6,065 nucleotides of DNA from an uncultured bacterium (GTDB lineage: Bacteria > Gemmatimonadota > Gemmatimonadetes > Palauibacterales > KS3-K002), in assembly GCA_947581845.1 (NCBI GenBank), contig CANPVY010000309.1, forward strand, positions 1-6,065, given 5' to 3'. The notes beneath the pieces were generated by a model. That model was not told the origin of the DNA, did no database searches, and saw only the letters and a program-made list of their open reading frames with translations. Positions 1 to 5,978 of this stretch are shown here, in pieces. The position numbers were made by a program, and so were the translations under genes. How positions within the stretch are numbered: the first letter of the stretch is position 1; the number at the start of each line of letters is the position of its first letter.

Positions 1-48
1 CGAGCATCCAACGTGCGCGTCGGGTCGCTGTCGGCGCAAGAGCGGCCC

Positions 49-60
49 GAAGTCGACTTC
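49..60. repeat. 12-bp perfect palindrome at the 3' end of the DUF402 gene
   Basis: GAAGTCGACTTC reads identically on both strands and overlaps the first bases of the DUF402 stop codon (59-61). With no unpaired loop it is a poor RNA hairpin and has no T tract, so it is not called a terminator. It could be a chance palindrome or a protein-binding dyad. The rest of 1-58 shows no supportable gene: the plus-strand reading frame open from base 1 to about 150 gives a peptide I do not recognise and runs antisense to DUF402. Confidence 0.3.
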
Positions 61-592
61 AGCTCGCGCTGCCTGGGAGTAGGGAGCGGACTCGTTCCAG
101 GTCGTATTCCCGGACAGCCGGAGGCGGCCAGCGATCTGCCCGTACCTCTGTGATCACGCGCTGCAGCTCGAAGCGTGCCCGGCGGGCGGTGGCCGCATCG
201 ATCCAGAGGTGGTCCACCGCCTCGTCGAACTCGTCCTGATCGAGCACCTCGATTTCACCACTCGCGTCGATCCAGAGGTCGAGGCAGAGGTCAAACAGCT
301 TCCAGGTGCGGCCTTCCAACTGTGGTGGCGTGATGAGGTTGACGAAGTAGCCGGTGAAGGTTCCGTCCTTCAGGTGGAAGCGTCCCAGGTCATGCCAGAC
401 GTCCGGGAAGACGAACCAGATGATCGGCGCACCCGGCTCGAAGATGATTCGATCTCCGACGCTCAACGCGGTGCTCAGCGGGGGCCGCTCGTGCAGGGTC
501 ACCTTGTAGTCGGGGCGGTCGACCACGAGTTCCTGAACGTAGACGTCGAGGCGGTCGGGTGGACGGCGGTAGTGGATCTCGACTTGGGTCAT
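59..592 (-). CDS. DUF402 family protein (predicted nucleotide/phosphate hydrolase fold)
   Basis: A 177-residue protein with the DUF402 signature. A beta-rich N-terminal half is followed by WHDLGRFH (residues 66-73) and GYFVNLITPP (81-90), then the acidic block DLCLDLWID (101-109) and VLDQDEFDEA (116-125), and a helical C-terminus. In characterised relatives (FomD of fosfomycin biosynthesis and the Ntdp nucleoside tri-/diphosphatases) these Asp/Glu residues bind divalent metal and the substrate phosphates, so a metal-dependent phosphohydrolase is plausible. The substrate cannot be read from sequence. The length is normal for the family. The ATG lies 31 bases after the stop of the upstream beta-oxidation gene and has no good Shine-Dalgarno sequence, so it is probably cotranscribed and perhaps translationally coupled. 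A role in fatty-acid oxidation is not implied by the family. Family call is firm; biochemical role is open. Confidence 0.85.
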   Translation of the reverse strand: MTQVEIHYRRPPDRLDVYVQELVVDRPDYKVTLHERPPLSTALSVGDRIIFEPGAPIIWFVFPDVWHDLGRFHLKDGTFTGYFVNLITPPQLEGRTWKLFDLCLDLWIDASGEIEVLDQDEFDEAVDHLWIDAATARRARFELQRVITEVRADRWPPPAVREYDLERVRSLLPGSAS

Positions 593-623
593 CGGCTCAG
601 AGGCTGCGGGAGCGCTCGGCTGG

Positions 624-2747
624 CTAGGCGGTGTAGAACGCCGTCCTCTCCAGCAGGGCAGGCGCGGGCTCGAAGCGCGCGCCGACGCTGTCCGCGTAGT
701 GGCGCAGGCGATCCGCCACCCGCGACAGGCCGAGCGAGTCCGCGTAGCGGAGCAGGCCGCCTCGGAAGGGCGGGAACCCGGCGCCCATGATCATGGCTAC
801 ATCGACGGTTTCGGGCGCATCCACGACGCCGTCTGACATGGCTCGGGCCGCCTCGTTGATCATGTTGAAGACCAGACGCTCCTCGACTTCGGCGGCACCC
901 ACGGGCTCGCCAGCCGTCGATTCTCGCAGCAGCTGCGCGGTTTCCTTGTCGACGCCGTGCGGACGTGAATCAACGTAGCGGTAGAAGCCGCGCCTACCCT
1001 TGCGGCCGGTCACGCCGCGGGCGAGCACGGCATCCACGATCGCTGCGGAGGTGAAGCGGTCGCCGAGGGCGGCAACCATGCTGCGGCTGAGCTCGGCCAT
1101 CACGTCCAGGCCGATCTCGTCCAGCAGCCGTAGCGGGCCCACCGACATGCCGAAGCGCGTCATGACCCGATCGAGCTGCTCGACGGGCGTGCCTGTCTGG
1201 AGCAGGTGGCCGGCCTCGCTGAGGTAGGCGGTCAGGATTCGGTTCACCAGGAAGCCGGGTGAGTCTTGCACGACGATCGGCGTCTTGCCGAGGCGGACGG
1301 CGATGTCGAACGCGGTAGCCAGAGTATCGTCGGTAGTGCGGGCTCCGCGGACGACTTCTACCAGCGGCATGCGATGGGGCGGGTCGAAGAAGTGCAGCCC
1401 GCAGACACGCTCCGCATACTCGAGGCCCTCCTGCATCTCTGAGACCGAGAGCGCTGAAGTGTTGGCAGCGATGACAGTCGTGGGCTGGACCCTCTCCTCG
1501 ATGCGCCGGAGGACCTCCCGCTTCACGTCCATCTGCTCGACCACGGCCTCGACTACGATGTCCACCACCTCGAGGCTCTCGTAGCTCGTGGCGCTGCGCA
1601 GGCAAGCGCTGCGCCTCTGCAGGTCAGCTTTGGACCAGCCGGCGCGCTCGCCGGCCTTCTCTAGCAGCTCGCGCGCTCGCCGCAGCCCGGCCGCGACACG
1701 GTCCTCGTCGAGGTCCACCAGGCGAACCGGGATCGTCTGAAAGGCGAAGAGTTCGGCGATACCTGCGCCCAGGGGCCATGCGCCGACCACAGCAGTGTGC
1801 TTGACGCTCCTCACCTCGCCAGCAGGCCTCCGTTTGCGGGCGCCCTCCGTGAGCCGGAAGACGGCTATCAAGTTCTTGCATTCGGGGGTGACCGCCAGCC
1901 TGCCGAAGGCTTCCGCTTCCTGCTGATAGGCCTCCTCGGCTGACATGCCCAGGCCGCGGACGGTCACCTTGAGGGCCGCAGCCAATGCTGGGTAGTGGCC
2001 TCTGGTACGGGCCAGCAGCGCTCTGCGCATGAGGCGCTCGCTGACCCAGCGGGCCGGCGGACCGTCCCTCAGCAACCGAGTCAGGGCGGAGCGGCGGCGC
2101 CGGGGGGCGGGAGCGGCCCGCAAGCGGGTGGCCTTGGCAGCGAGAGCAGCGACTTCTGTGTCGAAGTTCTCATCTTCCACAATGCGATCGATCAGCCCCA
2201 GCTTCCTGGCCTGCCTGGCATCCAGCTGGCGGCCGGAGAGGATCAGGTCGAGGGCCGACTGCAGACCGACGAGGCGGGGGAGGCGGACCGTGCCCCCCAA
2301 GCCCGGCAGGGTGCCGAGACGCGTCTCGGGAAGTCCCAGACGAGTGCTGGGATGGTCGCTGGCCAACCGCTGATCGCAGGCGAGCGCCAGCTCCAGGCCG
2401 CCGCCCAGGCAGGAGCCGCGGATCGCCGCCAGCGTCGGTACGGACAGCCGATCCAGCCGCAGGAGGATAGCCTGACCGCGCCGCGACAGCTCGGCCGCTT
2501 CCGCAGCGCCCTCCAGCGCGGCGATCTCCTCGAGGTCGGCCCCGGCGATGAAGTTCCGCCGCTTGCCACTCTTCAGCAGCAGGGCGCGGATCTCACCGCC
2601 TTGGGCACCCTGCTCGGCGGCCGCCAGCAGCTCGTCCAGCCGCAGCATGACGGCGCGGGTCAGCAAGTTGACCTTGGAGTCGGGGCGATCGAAGGTGATT
2701 GTGGCCAGGCCGGCCCGGACTTCCAGGTGCAGTGCCGCTTCGCTCAT
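624..2747 (-). CDS. fadJ: Bifunctional enoyl-CoA hydratase / 3-hydroxyacyl-CoA dehydrogenase (FadJ/FadB alpha-subunit type), with altered NAD loop
   Basis: 707 residues, close to the length of FadJ/FadB. Predicted to hydrate trans-2-enoyl-CoA and oxidise (3S)-hydroxyacyl-CoA with NAD in cytoplasmic beta-oxidation. Residues 1-190 are a crotonase domain: oxyanion-hole segment FIAGAD (66-71), GGGLELALA with catalytic Glu119, and GLPETRLG with catalytic Glu141. After a helical linker, the dehydrogenase domain starts near 315. It keeps NTS with Ser431, catalytic His452 in HFFDP, Glu464 in LVEVV and Asn502 in DSPGFLVNR, at the spacings seen in human HADH. Two C-terminal 3HCDH domains follow (about 496-590 and 620-705, with GFPPFRGGLLRYADSLG). 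The oddity is the NAD loop: GAWPLG (322-327) where GxGxxG is expected, so Trp324 replaces the central Gly; HFFNP is also HFFDP. No thiolase (fadI/fadA) lies next to it. It sits 61 bases after an unknown lipoprotein gene, with a weak ribosome-binding site. FadB and FadJ cannot be separated from this sequence alone. Confidence 0.93.
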   Translation of the reverse strand: MSEAALHLEVRAGLATITFDRPDSKVNLLTRAVMLRLDELLAAAEQGAQGGEIRALLLKSGKRRNFIAGADLEEIAALEGAAEAAELSRRGQAILLRLDRLSVPTLAAIRGSCLGGGLELALACDQRLASDHPSTRLGLPETRLGTLPGLGGTVRLPRLVGLQSALDLILSGRQLDARQARKLGLIDRIVEDENFDTEVAALAAKATRLRAAPAPRRRRSALTRLLRDGPPARWVSERLMRRALLARTRGHYPALAAALKVTVRGLGMSAEEAYQQEAEAFGRLAVTPECKNLIAVFRLTEGARKRRPAGEVRSVKHTAVVGAWPLGAGIAELFAFQTIPVRLVDLDEDRVAAGLRRARELLEKAGERAGWSKADLQRRSACLRSATSYESLEVVDIVVEAVVEQMDVKREVLRRIEERVQPTTVIAANTSALSVSEMQEGLEYAERVCGLHFFDPPHRMPLVEVVRGARTTDDTLATAFDIAVRLGKTPIVVQDSPGFLVNRILTAYLSEAGHLLQTGTPVEQLDRVMTRFGMSVGPLRLLDEIGLDVMAELSRSMVAALGDRFTSAAIVDAVLARGVTGRKGRRGFYRYVDSRPHGVDKETAQLLRESTAGEPVGAAEVEERLVFNMINEAARAMSDGVVDAPETVDVAMIMGAGFPPFRGGLLRYADSLGLSRVADRLRHYADSVGARFEPAPALLERTAFYTA

Positions 2748-2808
2748 GCGCTACGGTCGCTCGCAGCGGCGGCGTCCGCCTCGGGCACGGCCGAGCTGCG
2801 CCGCGCCA

Positions 2809-3561
2809 TCAGAAGATCGGGCGGACCTCAGCGTTAGCGCTGTTGAGGGTCAGCGTGTCCGCGCCACCCGTAGAGCGATAGGGGACGTTCCAGTACAGCT
2901 CCTCGAAGGGCAGCTCAAAGCGCGTGTAGATCCACCAGCGGCCGCGAGGCGCCTGGAAGAAGGCCCAGCCGGCCTCTGTCGTGTCGTAGAGCGCCTCACC
3001 CCGGGCCTCCAGCAGGCTGTCCACGATCTCGACGTAGCCCTCGAACGCGATGTCCTCCCACGCTGCGAGCACCGCGCTGAACGAGTCGGCTCGTGTGCTA
3101 TAGGCACTCTGGAGCTCCGTGTACGCGTCGAAATAGCGCTGCTTCACCCGGTCGAGGCCGCGGAGCTGGCCGTCGAGTTCGTCGAATCTCCGGTAGAGCT
3201 GGTAGTACGCTGTGCTGGACCGGTCCATCCCCTCCATCCGCTCGGAGAGGGACTGCAGCTCGGACCGGATCTCGTTCCAGGCCGCCTCCGCCTCGCGCCA
3301 GCGTTCCTGGGCTACGGACACCGAGTCACGCAGATCGACGAGGTCCTGCGGCGGCTGGGGCTCGGGTTCGGGCGCTTGCTGAGCCAGCGCCTCGAAGATC
3401 GAATCCCGGTCGTACGGCAGCAGCGTGATCTCCAGCTGATGAAGACCGGTTGCCTCCTCGCCCTCATCCTCTGAGGCGGTGTACACGGCCAGTTGCGTGG
3501 ATCTCTGGCACGCGGTCAGTAGTAACAGCACGGCTAGACCCAGGACCCAATCCTTGTTCAT
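2809..3561 (-). CDS. Predicted outer-membrane lipoprotein with central coiled coil, function unknown
   Basis: 250 residues that I do not recognise as a named family. Residues 1-18 are a lipoprotein signal: Lys3, a hydrophobic stretch VLGLAVLLLL, and lipobox LTAC with Cys18. Gln at +2 argues against inner-membrane retention, so the outer membrane is inferred. After a short acidic linker comes LHQLEITLLPYDRDSIFEAL (40-59), a Pro/Glu-rich hinge (64-72), a long charged helical region (about 73-170) likely to form a coiled coil, and an aromatic C-terminal segment with GRWWIYTRFELP (207-218) and ELYWNVPY (221-228), which reads as beta structure. GGGAG-like purines (GGGAGAG) sit a few bases before the ATG and support this start. 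It is the first gene of the likely unit that continues into fadJ and the DUF402 gene. Lipoprotein assignment is strong; any link to lipid uptake or oxidation is only suggested by position. Confidence 0.8.
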   Translation of the reverse strand: MNKDWVLGLAVLLLLTACQRSTQLAVYTASEDEGEEATGLHQLEITLLPYDRDSIFEALAQQAPEPEPQPPQDLVDLRDSVSVAQERWREAEAAWNEIRSELQSLSERMEGMDRSSTAYYQLYRRFDELDGQLRGLDRVKQRYFDAYTELQSAYSTRADSFSAVLAAWEDIAFEGYVEIVDSLLEARGEALYDTTEAGWAFFQAPRGRWWIYTRFELPFEELYWNVPYRSTGGADTLTLNSANAEVRPIF

Positions 3562-3615
3562 TGAGCTCTCCCAGGCTAAAGTGTGTGGCCGTTGAATCGC
3601 ACAAAGCTAGGGAGG

Positions 3616-3648
3616 AGCTCGCCGGTTTTCAAGCGTTGCGGGCGAGCT
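3616..3648. repeat. 8-bp inverted repeat in the divergent spacer
   Basis: AGCTCGCC (3616-3623) is mirrored by GGCGAGCT (3641-3648) across a 17-base spacer, between the divergent lipoprotein and LemA genes. GCTCGCCG also occurs again directly at 3678-3685, so the 3641-3647 arm could pair with either copy in a plus-strand leader. It may be an operator or a leader structure for lemA, or chance in GC-rich DNA. The 136-base spacer shows no convincing sigma70 promoter on either strand. Confidence 0.3.
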
Positions 3649-3697
3649 TAGCGGACGCGCGGCGCGGCCCGGAAGGGGCTCGCCGTGCCACGCCTAG

Positions 3698-4324
3698 ATG
3701 AGTGTGGCTAACTACATATTTGGTGCGCCTGCAGGGTCCCAAGCGGTCAGACTGACTTTGGCTGCGGCGCGGCCCCGTCGGGCCTGGATGGCGCTGTTGG
3801 CGGCGTCGCTGCTCAGCGGGTGCGGCTACAGCCGCATCCAGGAACTGGGCGAGCAGGCCGCCGTGGCCCGCAGCGAGATCGAGGTGCAGGTGCAGCGCCG
3901 CGCCGAGCTGGTGCCGGTGCTGGTCGAGACGGTCCAGCGCCGCGCGGCCGTCAGCGAGGATGTGATTCGGGCTGTAGCCGATGCGCGAGCCCGGCTCGTG
4001 CGGGCGGTGAGGTTGGGGGATTTGGCCGCGATCGAGAGGGATAGCGGCGAGCTGTCGAGCGTGCTGGAGCAGCTGCTGAGCATTGCGGGCGGAGATATGG
4101 ATCTGAGAACGGATCCGGGCTTCCAGCTGTTGCGCTCGCAGCTGGAGGCAACCGAGAAGGAGATCCGCGAGGCTGGCCGCAGCTACAACGAGGCCGTTCG
4201 CCTTTACAACGACTACATCAGCAACTTTCCACAGATTGTCACGGCTAAGGTAGTCGGAGCGGAGCGGCTCCAGGCGTTCGAGCCCTTCCAGGAGCCCGCA
4301 TCGCCTCCCGTCACGGACCAGTAG
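3698..4324 (+). CDS. lemA: LemA family protein, probable lipoprotein
   Basis: 208 residues as called. LemA hallmarks are visible: QVQRRAELVPVLVETV (65-79), the helix with DPGFQLLRSQLEATEKEI (139-156), and RSYNEAVRLYNDYISNFP (161-178), followed by a shortened tail without the usual LemA ending. The fold is a long antiparallel helical bundle exposed outside the inner membrane; LemA's exact function is unsettled. RPRRAWMALLAASLLSGC (25-42) looks like a signal peptide with lipobox LLSGC and Cys42, whereas many LemA proteins keep an uncleaved anchor. The start is uncertain. ATG 3698 gives an unusually long, uncharged leader before the signal and its only purine run (GGAAGGGG) is about 19 bases away; TTG 3758 would give a compact signal peptide; ATG 3788 would lack the positive n-region. 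No TPM-domain partner, often found beside lemA, is present. It converges on yggT with 5 bases between the stops. Confidence 0.87.
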   Translation: MSVANYIFGAPAGSQAVRLTLAAARPRRAWMALLAASLLSGCGYSRIQELGEQAAVARSEIEVQVQRRAELVPVLVETVQRRAAVSEDVIRAVADARARLVRAVRLGDLAAIERDSGELSSVLEQLLSIAGGDMDLRTDPGFQLLRSQLEATEKEIREAGRSYNEAVRLYNDYISNFPQIVTAKVVGAERLQAFEPFQEPASPPVTDQ

Positions 4325-4329
4325 GGCGG

Positions 4330-4572
4330 CTAGGTCAGGAGTCTCTTCAGCAGCTCGAGGCCAATCAACACAACCAGCGGGGAAAGGTCGACGCCTCCCG
4401 TAGCGGGAAGCGCCCGGCGCACCGGTTCAAGCACCGGCTCCGTCAGTCGCTTCAGCAGGTCGATCGCCGCGTGGTTGGAGTCGGGGGCGGCAAACCAGGA
4501 GACGACGGCGCGTAGAATGATGAGTCCCTCGTAGAGGGTGATGATGGTGATCAACAGCTCAGTGATTCTCAC
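4330..4572 (-). CDS. yggT: YggT family integral membrane protein
   Basis: 80 residues, about the size of single-repeat YggT proteins. A first membrane segment covers about 5-27 and ends in RAVVSWF (21-27). The family motif LTEPVLEPVRRALP (43-56) and GGVDLSP (59-65) lead into a second hydrophobic segment (64-78). YggT proteins are small inner-membrane proteins of poorly defined role, often near cell-division or envelope genes, with reported links to osmotic tolerance. The start is GTG: reading upstream in frame there is no other start codon before a TGA 12 codons away. The nearest strong Shine-Dalgarno sequence (GAGAGGAG, 4603-4610) lies 30 bases off, too far for this GTG. Neither divIVA nor proC, common yggT neighbours, is in view; the gene upstream on the same strand is the M23 peptidase, separated by a terminator-like hairpin. 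Confidence 0.9.
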   Translation of the reverse strand: MRITELLITIITLYEGLIILRAVVSWFAAPDSNHAAIDLLKRLTEPVLEPVRRALPATGGVDLSPLVVLIGLELLKRLLT

Positions 4573-4591
4573 GGTCCGATCCCGCCCGCAT
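4559..4591 (-). CDS. Possible 10-codon leader ORF overlapping the yggT start
   Basis: ATG at 4591 followed by nine codons and TGA gives MRAGSDRENH. It is preceded by GAGAGGAG with an 11-base gap, a better ribosome-binding arrangement than yggT itself has. It is in a different frame from yggT and its stop lies a few codons inside yggT, so ribosomes ending here could reinitiate at, or interfere with, the yggT GTG. A short ORF of this size can arise by chance; there is no other evidence of translation. Confidence 0.25.
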   Translation of the reverse strand: MRAGSDRENH

Positions 4592-4602
4592 TGAGTGATT
4601 CG

Positions 4603-4610
4603 CTCCTCTC
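4603..4610 (-). promoter_or_regulatory. Strong Shine-Dalgarno sequence upstream of yggT
   Basis: GAGAGGAG on the minus strand, 11 bases before ATG 4591 and 30 bases before the yggT GTG at 4572. Spacing fits the mini-ORF, not yggT, which points to translational coupling or to a chance purine run. Confidence 0.4.
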
Positions 4611-4732
4611 AGCGCTCAGGGATCACTACGGGAGTCGCGAGCTGGCGGTTTCAGCGGTCCCCTTAGAGCCGCCCTCGAGACATACCGAGCCAGCGTCGAG
4701 GGGCATCGAATTGCGGGTGCTCTGAAATGGAA

Positions 4733-4754
4733 AGAGCGGGTCATAGCCCGCTCT
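4733..4754 (-). terminator. Rho-independent-type terminator after the M23 peptidase gene
   Basis: On the minus strand AGAGCGGG and CCCGCTCT form a perfect 8-bp stem with a 6-base loop (CTATGA), followed by TTCCATTTC, a moderately T-rich tail. It lies about 30 bases past the M23 stop. The tail is not a pure T run, so efficiency is uncertain. It would separate M23 transcription from yggT. Confidence 0.7.
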
Positions 4755-4766
4755 CATGACTGCCGC

Positions 4767-4779
4767 ACGGCGAAGCCGT
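4767..4779 (-). other. Small GC hairpin immediately after the M23 stop codon
   Basis: ACGGC and GCCGT form a 5-bp stem with a 3-base loop just 4 bases past the M23 stop, upstream of the larger terminator stem. There is no T tract directly behind it, so it is more likely a 3'-end stabilising structure or the first arm of a bipartite terminator than an independent terminator. Confidence 0.4.
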
Positions 4780-4783
4780 CCGG

Positions 4784-5761
4784 CTACTCCACGATGACCT
4801 CGTTCAGCCGGTAGTGCTCCGGGTTTACGGCCCGGCCGTTCAGCAGCACCTCGTAATGCACGTGCGGGCCCTTGGCGAGCCCGCTGCTGCCCATCAACGC
4901 GATCTGATCGCCCCGGCGCACCCGCTCGCCGACCGTCGCCTTCAGGTTCTTTTCGCAATGCGCGTAGCGCGTCCGGTAACCGTTGCCGTGGTCGACTTCC
5001 ACCGTCCAGCCGTAGCCGGGCCGCCAGCCCGCGAAGGTGACCACGCCGTCAGCCGTCGCCACGATGGCCGTGCCACGCCGGTTCGAGATGTCGATGCCCT
5101 CGTGGGGCCGCCGCACGTTGAGCAGTGGGTGCCAGCGGCTGCGGCTGAAGGTCGAGGAGAGCCAACCTTGGGCAGGATCGATGGAGGGATAGCTGGCGAG
5201 GCGCTCCCGCTGCGTGTCCATGGTCCGCGCCGCCTCTTCAAGGCTTACCTGAAGCAGGTTCGACTGGCGCAGTAGCCGATTCAGGTCCGAGCCAACGGTG
5301 AAGACCTCGGCCCCCAGCGCACGGTCGAGCTGGTACAGCGGCTCGCTCTCGATCGAGTGCGTGCCCGGTCCGCCGATACCCACCTGCCGTACCTCAGGGT
5401 CGATGTCTGGGAGGCCGGCCAGCACACGGAAACGGCGGTCTCGCTCCGAGATCGCCGCCAGCGACTCGCTCAACTGCTCCACCGTCTCCCGCATGCGATC
5501 TACGTCTGCCACCAGCAGCTCGTTCTCGTGCTGCAGCCGCGATGCCCCCGCGAGCTCAGCCAACTTGAGCACAAGCGCACCGGATGCCAGGAGGACGAAG
5601 AGAAGCAGACCAGCAACCCCTGCTGTGGCGAAGCGGAGCAGGCGTCGTGAGATGTGTACAGTATGGGCCGGCTGCGACGGGTCAGAAATAACCAGGAACG
5701 TCAGGCGGTCTCGTTCCATACGCGCTCGGGTCCTTGCGGTCCGTTTCTGAGGCGCGCCCAT
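4784..5761 (-). CDS. Membrane-anchored M23 family metallopeptidase (LytM-type peptidoglycan endopeptidase)
   Basis: 325 residues. A basic cytoplasmic N-terminus (1-42) precedes one membrane segment (about 43-68), placing the rest in the periplasm. Coiled-coil-prone regions follow (about 68-110 and 155-190), then the M23 domain from about 197. All key residues are present: zinc ligands His220 and Asp224 in HEGID, the second His of HVH (His302), and the active-site histidines in YAH (His268) and HVH (His300). It is therefore predicted to be an active zinc endopeptidase cutting peptidoglycan cross-links, rather than a degenerate EnvC-like activator. The usual G-x-TG-x-TG before HxH reads GSSGLAKGPHVHYE. 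The ATG at 5761 has AGGGAG six bases upstream and is preferred; Met15 (5719), with AAGGA about 11 bases upstream, is a possible shorter start. A sigma70-like promoter and a terminator flank it, so it looks monocistronic. Confidence 0.93.
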   Translation of the reverse strand: MGAPQKRTARTRARMERDRLTFLVISDPSQPAHTVHISRRLLRFATAGVAGLLLFVLLASGALVLKLAELAGASRLQHENELLVADVDRMRETVEQLSESLAAISERDRRFRVLAGLPDIDPEVRQVGIGGPGTHSIESEPLYQLDRALGAEVFTVGSDLNRLLRQSNLLQVSLEEAARTMDTQRERLASYPSIDPAQGWLSSTFSRSRWHPLLNVRRPHEGIDISNRRGTAIVATADGVVTFAGWRPGYGWTVEVDHGNGYRTRYAHCEKNLKATVGERVRRGDQIALMGSSGLAKGPHVHYEVLLNGRAVNPEHYRLNEVIVE

Positions 5762-5767
5762 CGGCTA

Positions 5768-5773
5768 CTCCCT
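5768..5773 (-). promoter_or_regulatory. Ribosome-binding site that fixes the M23 start
   Basis: AGGGAG on the minus strand, 6 bases before ATG 5761. This is a better spacing than the AAGGA about 11 bases before the internal Met15 codon, so it favours the longer 325-residue product. Confidence 0.65.
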
Positions 5774-5849
5774 GCGCTGTCCCTTCCGCAAGCGACACCA
5801 ATCCCCTGCGGGGAAAACAGCTTTACCGATGGAGGAGGGGGCGGCGGCC

Positions 5850-5878
5850 ACGATAACAGCTTCCGGCGGTAGTGTCAA
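5850..5878 (-). promoter_or_regulatory. Sigma70-type promoter for the M23 peptidase gene
   Basis: On the minus strand TTGACA (5878-5873) is a perfect -35 box, followed by a 17-base spacer and TATCGT (5855-5850), four of six matches to TATAAT including both leading TA and the final T. Transcription would start near 5843, giving a leader of about 80 bases before the ATG. The leader contains a short CCCC-GCA-GGGG hairpin (5803-5813). Orientation and distance fit the M23 gene. Confidence 0.65.
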
Positions 5879-5897
5879 GCACCACGCCGCTGACAAG

Positions 5898-5955
5898 AGG
5901 TTGCAACATCTGTTCCCACTTGAGGGTATAGGGCTTAACTCACAACCTGGCAACC
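5898..5955. repeat. Inverted repeats upstream of the M23 promoter
   Basis: An 8-bp palindrome GTTGCAAC (5900-5907) lies about 20 bases upstream of the -35 box. Its flank is mirrored further out: AGGTTG (5898-5903) with CAACCT (5943-5948), and GGTTGC (5899-5904) with GCAACC (5950-5955). The position suits a regulator site for M23 or for a gene beyond the right edge, but the arms are short. Confidence 0.3.
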
Positions 5956-5978
5956 GATTAGGAGAAACAACGGCCCTC

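Noticed and set aside
209..790. A 193-codon plus-strand open frame over DUF402 and the fadJ end
   Set aside because: Antisense shadow; the DUF402 motifs on the other strand explain the region.
1995..2837. A 280-codon plus-strand open frame inside fadJ
   Set aside because: Antisense to the crotonase domain; low-complexity Gln/Gly/Ala-rich translation typical of a shadow frame.
2548..3474. A 308-codon open frame on the plus strand across the fadJ start and the lipoprotein gene
   Set aside because: It runs antisense to two well-supported genes, has no recognisable domain, and long antisense frames are common in GC-rich DNA.
3575..3604. Weak promoter TTGTGC - 18 bases - TTTAGC (minus strand) for the lipoprotein unit
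   Set aside because: Poor match, and the implied transcription start would fall at the Shine-Dalgarno sequence, leaving no leader.
5901..5932. A plus-strand promoter TTGCAA / TATAGG
   Set aside because: The 20-base spacer is too long and the boxes match poorly.
5765..5953. A 62-codon minus-strand open frame upstream of the M23 gene
   Set aside because: It spans the strong M23 promoter, so the promoter could not transcribe it whole; no ribosome-binding site or family resemblance.
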